NCBI GenBank assembly: GCA_947000775.1
Contig: CAMQGK010000604.1
Span: 9,664,501-9,728,500 of the forward strand
DNA: 64,000 nt
Direction: 5' to 3'
Source: Pterois miles
Lineage: Eukaryota; Chordata; Actinopteri; Perciformes; Scorpaenidae
In this document: positions 60,107 to 64,000 of the stretch, in pieces
How the letters are laid out: each line of letters begins with the position of its first letter
Numbering within the stretch: position 1 is the first letter of the stretch
Notes under the pieces: generated by a model
The model's input: the letters and a program-made list of their open reading frames with translations, nothing else
What the model was told of the DNA's origin: nothing
The model's database searches: none
Translations under genes and position numbers: made by a program

Positions 60107-60334
60107 CTCATTTTTTGTGTTAGTAAAAAATTTGCAATAATTCAAATAATTAGACTGGCATTTAAAGGGTTAAAATCCTGAAAATGATTGAATGTTTGGT
60201 AGTTTTGAACAAGTCTGAAGTTGTTTAAGTGTTTTATGAAAAAAAGGCAAAACAAAATATTGATGTATGATGACTTTACAGCTGTTTTTGTATGTGTACA
60301 TTTTTGGCCACGAAGGTGTACAGAGGGTGTAAAG
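59769..60334. repeat. long inverted repeat with (TA)n centre
   Basis: The left arm 59769-59950 and right arm 60152-60334 are reverse complements at high but imperfect identity. Paired blocks: AACAGCTGTAAAATCATCAT / ATGATGACTTTACAGCTGTT, CAAACATTCAATAAGTTTCA / TGAAAATGATTGAATGTTTG, and TTTAAATGCCAGT / ACTGGCATTTAAA. The centre contains (TA)n at 60032-60104. Confidence 0.85.
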
Positions 60335-61128
60335 TGCATTAAGACAGTACAAAAGACATGGAAGAGTAAAACACAAAGTTTTACTAAAAAGAAAAGTTCT
60401 TGGAAAAATTCACACCACAAGCTGTAACAGCCAAAATAATCACCTAATCAAAACAAAACAAAAAAAAAAAAAAAAAAAAAAGAAAAAAAAATTAGAAAAA
60501 TGTATAAAAAATGGCCGAGGGCATATGGGTTAAATGTCTGCCTCTTGTAAAGCAGCTGAATGAGGACATGATTTTAATCATTATTTTATCATAGCTTTCA
60601 CCTTCAGAGTTTGCCGAGTTTAAGTGATTTTTTGTTTTACTGTACATTTGATGCTCACTGAAGCAAACAGAACGCCTCCAGTTTGGCAGCATGCAGGTTT
60701 TTTTTCTTTCTATTGTATGTCTTGAATGCAAACAGTGTTAATTAAAACAACACATAAAAACGACACAGTGCCAGCTGCAGTTGGCTGCTAAGTGTCGGTA
60801 GATCTCCTAAACAAACCGTGGGGCCCTGAGCTGCATCAAGAGGCTCAGCCGAGGTCCAATCTGACATTTATCTCTCTGGGCCGTTCTGCTGATGGCAGCA
60901 CGACGTCGCTTTAGGAAGCAGCTGTTTACTGTCAGAGATCTAGGTCAGAACAGAGAGAGCTGGACACACGGCCGGCCGCCTGCCTACCAACAGTTTATAC
61001 ACAGACTGCAGTACATCTGGAAGGGTGAAGGGTGTTGCTATATACCGCTGTGGACGATAAGCGTGATATTTAAAACTATTGATACCACATATCGTGTAAA
61101 TAATCCAGCACTATTTAAATCATTTTAT
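60335..61128. other. gene-free stretch with a GC-richer island
   Basis: Poly(A) tracts at 60455-60490. A unique GC-richer block at about 60775-60995 (GGGGCCCTGAGCTGCATCAA, GGCAGCACGACGTCGCTTTA) resembles a conserved element but is untested. An old AT-rich repeat begins near 61030. Confidence 0.35.
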
Positions 61129-61136
61129 ATATACAT

Positions 61137-61944
61137 TAGGGCTGTCAATCAATTCTAATATTTAGTCAATTAATCACACGATTGTCCATAGTTAATTGTG
61201 ATTAATTGCATATCAATCACACATTTTTATTCATTGTAAATGTACCTTAAAGGGAGATTTGTCAAGTATTTAGTACTCTTTTCAACATGGGAGTGGACAA
61301 ATATGCTACTTTACGCAAATGTATGTATATACAGTATTTACTATTGGAAATCAATCAACAACACAAAATAACATAAAATATTGTCCAGAAACCCTCACAG
61401 GTACTGCATTTAGCATAGAAATATGCTCAGATCATAACATGTCAAACTGCAGCCCAACAGGCGACAACAGCTGTCAGTGTGCTGACTTGACTATGACTTG
61501 ATCCATACATGTGATTATCATAAAGTGGGCATGCCTGTTAAGGGGAGACTGGTGGGTACCCATAGAAACCATTTACATTCACATATCTGGAGGTCAGAGG
61601 TCAAGGGACCCCTTTGAAAATGGCCATGACAGTTTTTTCTCACCAAAATTTAGCCTAAGTTTGGAGCTTAATTTAACCTCCTTCCCGACAAGCTAGTATA
61701 ACATTGTTGGTATATGGATCCCTTAGGTTTTCTAGTTTCATATATCAGTATTGTCAGTCATTGCTGTTACTTTCACTTTAAAACTGAGCCCACTACAACC
61801 TCTGAAAGACTGAATAGCAGCAGCCTGTTGGATTTTTAAGAAGTTAACTGAGCATTGCAAGTTGCATTAATGCGTTAAAGAATTTGTGGCGTTAACAGTA
61901 ATTTGCATTTATGTGTTATTATCATGTTAATTTTGGCAGCCCTA
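61137..61944 (+). mobile_element. hAT-like MITE, full-length copy
   Basis: TIRs TAGGGCTGTCAA (left) and TTGGCAGCCCTA (right). 8 bp target duplications ATATACAT (61129-61136) and ATATACAG (61945-61952). Internal block GTCAGAGGTCAAGGGACCCC shared with two other copies. No transposase, so non-autonomous. Inserted into a repeat whose unoccupied version is at 45050-45057. Confidence 0.85.
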
Positions 61945-62024
61945 ATATACAGTTATGTTTACAGAGTCTCTCCACCTTTCTACATGCCAAAAAAAGAGAC
62001 ATAGCTTGATTTTTTTTTCAAATG

Positions 62025-62250
62025 CTCTATAGATATCACAAATGGCCGTAGTCATTGTGACGTCACTCAATGGGTTGTGGTCTACCGTTTTGAAGCTTCA
62101 CTTTATGGTAGCAGAAGTGACACTGAAGACATTTACAGGGACCAAAAAGTCACATTTAACATGTCACATTTAAATTTATATCTCTGAATGCCGTTTAAGG
62201 CACTTCAGCATTGGCTTCACTTCTCAGACTGGGAGGATGCTCGCTGGTTA
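62025..62250. repeat. dispersed repeat shared with 46.2-46.9 kb
   Basis: GTAGTCATTGTGACGTCACT, TTTTGAAGCTTCAC and AAGGCACTTCAGCATTGGC match the 46185-46870 copy, with an internal deletion relative to it. Confidence 0.5.
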
Positions 62251-62595
62251 CAACCAGCAAAACAATGAATTAAAAGCGTGGAGGTGTCACAGGTGTCTAT
62301 GGTACCTAAATATCTCATTTTGGAGTAAAGTCACCTCCCTCTCTGTCACAGCTGATGAAAAAAACATGGGAATCAGAAGACAACTTTGAAGTCTCCAGAA
62401 GTTTGCCACCTGGAAACACTCCTAATACATCACCATCTACCCCTTAAAAATCCCATCGACAGATTGCTGCGATGAGACGAGTGATGTGGAAGATGAAGAT
62501 CTGCTTTCCACCTGACACACCTGACACACAGGTAAGAGGCTCAGCAGCCACAATCAGATCCCAAAGGCAGCTTTATCACACTGTTATATAACATG

Positions 62596-62626
<31 letters not shown>

Positions 62627-62753
62627 ATGCAGGCCTGATGTGAGGACGCAGTCACACTGCCATCGTCAGCACTGGCCAGATCAGATTTAACACCCCCCTC
62701 CTCATCTCCACCCTCCTCCTTGAGTTTCCTTCATGATCCATGGTAACACTCTA

Positions 62754-62799
<46 letters not shown>

Positions 62800-63430
62800 T
62801 CCTTTATCTTCTCTCATGGTTACTCAGAGTGAAAGCGGTGATGTTATCAGGTGTGTTGTAAAGTGTGACAACAGATGTGATAAAAAGGGTTCAACACAAA
62901 CATGACTGACACATTTAGGTCAAATCATTTTTCTTGTTAGTTGTTTATCATAACACCTGAACACTGAACATTTTTATTATGGTTCAAGTTATGCATTGGA
63001 AATTAATAACTGAATTAATATTGATTAAAAGATACATAACTGATTATTGATTGATTGATTATCAAGAATGATTTCTCAAAAAAAACATAAATTAAAAATA
63101 CAATACATGAAAAAATAAAACAAATAATAAAATAATGAACATTTTATTATTGATAATGATGATGATGATGACAATGATAATAATAATAAAAAAACAAAAG
63201 CAAACTACTTCTTGAACAGCATAAATCATTTAAACCTGTTGAATTTTCTAAGAATCACAAAAGTGAAACCAGTTCTGTTTTTCTTAGCTGATGAAAAGTT
63301 GAAACTCCTGGTTTTCAAAGGACGGTGATGTTATAATATTAACCATTAGGGAGCCAAAAGTGACACCTTCACAATGTTCACTTTGTCCAACCAATGGTAC
63401 AAAATTTTAAAAAATCAAAAATATTATAAT
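62250..63430. other. gene-free stretch with microsatellites
   Basis: (CA)n at 62595-62624, (TG)n at 62761-62798, a (GAT)n-like run at 63155-63180 and AT-rich sequence. No exon recognised. Confidence 0.5.
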
Positions 63431-64000
63431 ATGAACACATTTATATCCTGTGGGCTCACCACCTGCAGGAGGAACCACGTGGTTGGGTGCACTGACACAC
63501 GGGTGGCAGTGAAAGTTGGGGACCTTGATGGACCAGACCCGGGCGGCCGAGGCTCGCTCTGGGGATGTGGATTGTCACCTCTCTGTGGGGGAGGGACCCG
63601 GAGCTTATGCGGGAGGTGGAGTGCTACCAGCTAGATCTGGTGGGGCTCTACACAGTCTCGGTTCTGGAACCATCCTTCCTGGATAGGGGTTGGACTCTAT
63701 GCACCGAACAGCAGTTCGGAGTATTCAGCCTTCTTGGAGACCCTGAATGGAGTCCTGTATGGGCCTCCAGTAGGGGACTCCATAGTTCTACTGGGAAACT
63801 TCAATGTGCATGTGGGCAACAATGGTGGCACCTGGACAGGTGTGATTGGAAGTGGTTGTTTGTTTTTGGACTTCTGTGCTAGTTGTGGACTGTCTATAAC
63901 GAATACCATGTTTGAATATAAGGATGCTCATAAGTATAGATGGTACCAGAGCACCCTATGCCGACCCTGGCATCCCTGTGGAGGCTGGGGGCATTGAACC
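63430..64000 (+). mobile_element. APE-type non-LTR retrotransposon (LINE) endonuclease fragment
   Basis: The plus-strand pieces follow a fish LINE ORF2 endonuclease: a translated TSLWG...PELMREVE.YQLDLVGLYTVS (about 63570-63660), then GDSIVLLGNFNVHVGNNGG (about 63776-63835; GDFNAHVGN in typical copies, so the Asp of the GDFN motif is Asn), then LDFCASCGLSITNTMFEYK. Two blocks usual in the family are missing (after GGGGTTGGACTCT, and after GTGATTGGAAGT). The element runs off the right edge. Confidence 0.75.

Overview
This is vertebrate nuclear DNA, almost certainly from a ray-finned (teleost) fish. It shows multi-exon genes with GT-AG introns, abundant (CA)n and (AT)n microsatellites, and fish-typical transposons: V-SINE-like and tRNA-derived SINEs, a Tc1 family, DIRS-like relics, hAT elements and an APE-type LINE. 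There are no operons, CRISPR arrays or bacterial features. I could not name the species.

Three protein-coding genes are supported exon by exon, with matching splice phases. (1) slc24a1 (rod-type Na+/Ca2+-K+ exchanger NCKX1) lies on the minus strand from about 13.7 kb leftwards. Its first coding exon (12006-12974) and two or three cytoplasmic-loop exons are present, and the second half of the gene is off the left edge. (2) hacd3 (very-long-chain 3-hydroxyacyl-CoA dehydratase 3, B-ind1/PTPLAD1) is complete on the minus strand: 11 coding exons between 33515 and 20458, 360 aa, catalytic Tyr/Glu pair intact. (3) slc22a18 (ORCTL2-like major facilitator) is complete on the plus strand: 10 coding exons between 35412 and 48288, 424 aa. 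hacd3 and slc22a18 are head-to-head, with 1.9 kb between their start codons. The hacd3-then-slc24a1 order and orientation matches, from memory, human 15q22.31. slc22a18 is elsewhere in human (11p15.5), so its position here is a lineage-specific or ancestral linkage.

Layout: 1-13.7 kb is slc24a1, with introns holding a DIRS-like relic (2.4-4.2 kb), a decayed but end-to-end Tc1 copy (4.59-5.73 kb) and a rearranged SINE (8.1 kb). 13.7-20.4 kb is an intergenic stretch with no convincing gene. 20.4-33.5 kb is hacd3, with a hAT element in one intron that itself carries two SINEs. 33.5-35.4 kb is the shared divergent promoter interval. 35.4-48.7 kb is slc22a18, with Tc1, SINE and very long (AT)n insertions in its introns. 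48.7-64 kb is a gene-poor stretch containing several copies of one hAT-like MITE family, a 0.57 kb inverted repeat, a BED-finger transposase relic, GC-richer islands that look like candidate conserved non-coding elements, and a LINE endonuclease fragment running off the right edge.

The genes do not form one pathway: a rod/neuronal cation exchanger, an ER fatty-acid elongation enzyme and an organic-cation/MFS transporter. I found no new multi-gene system. The most informative observations are transposon archaeology (an occupied/empty site pair, and a hAT element with serial SINE insertions sharing one target sequence), a proline-rich cassette exon in the slc24a1 loop, and uORFs that abut or precede gene starts.
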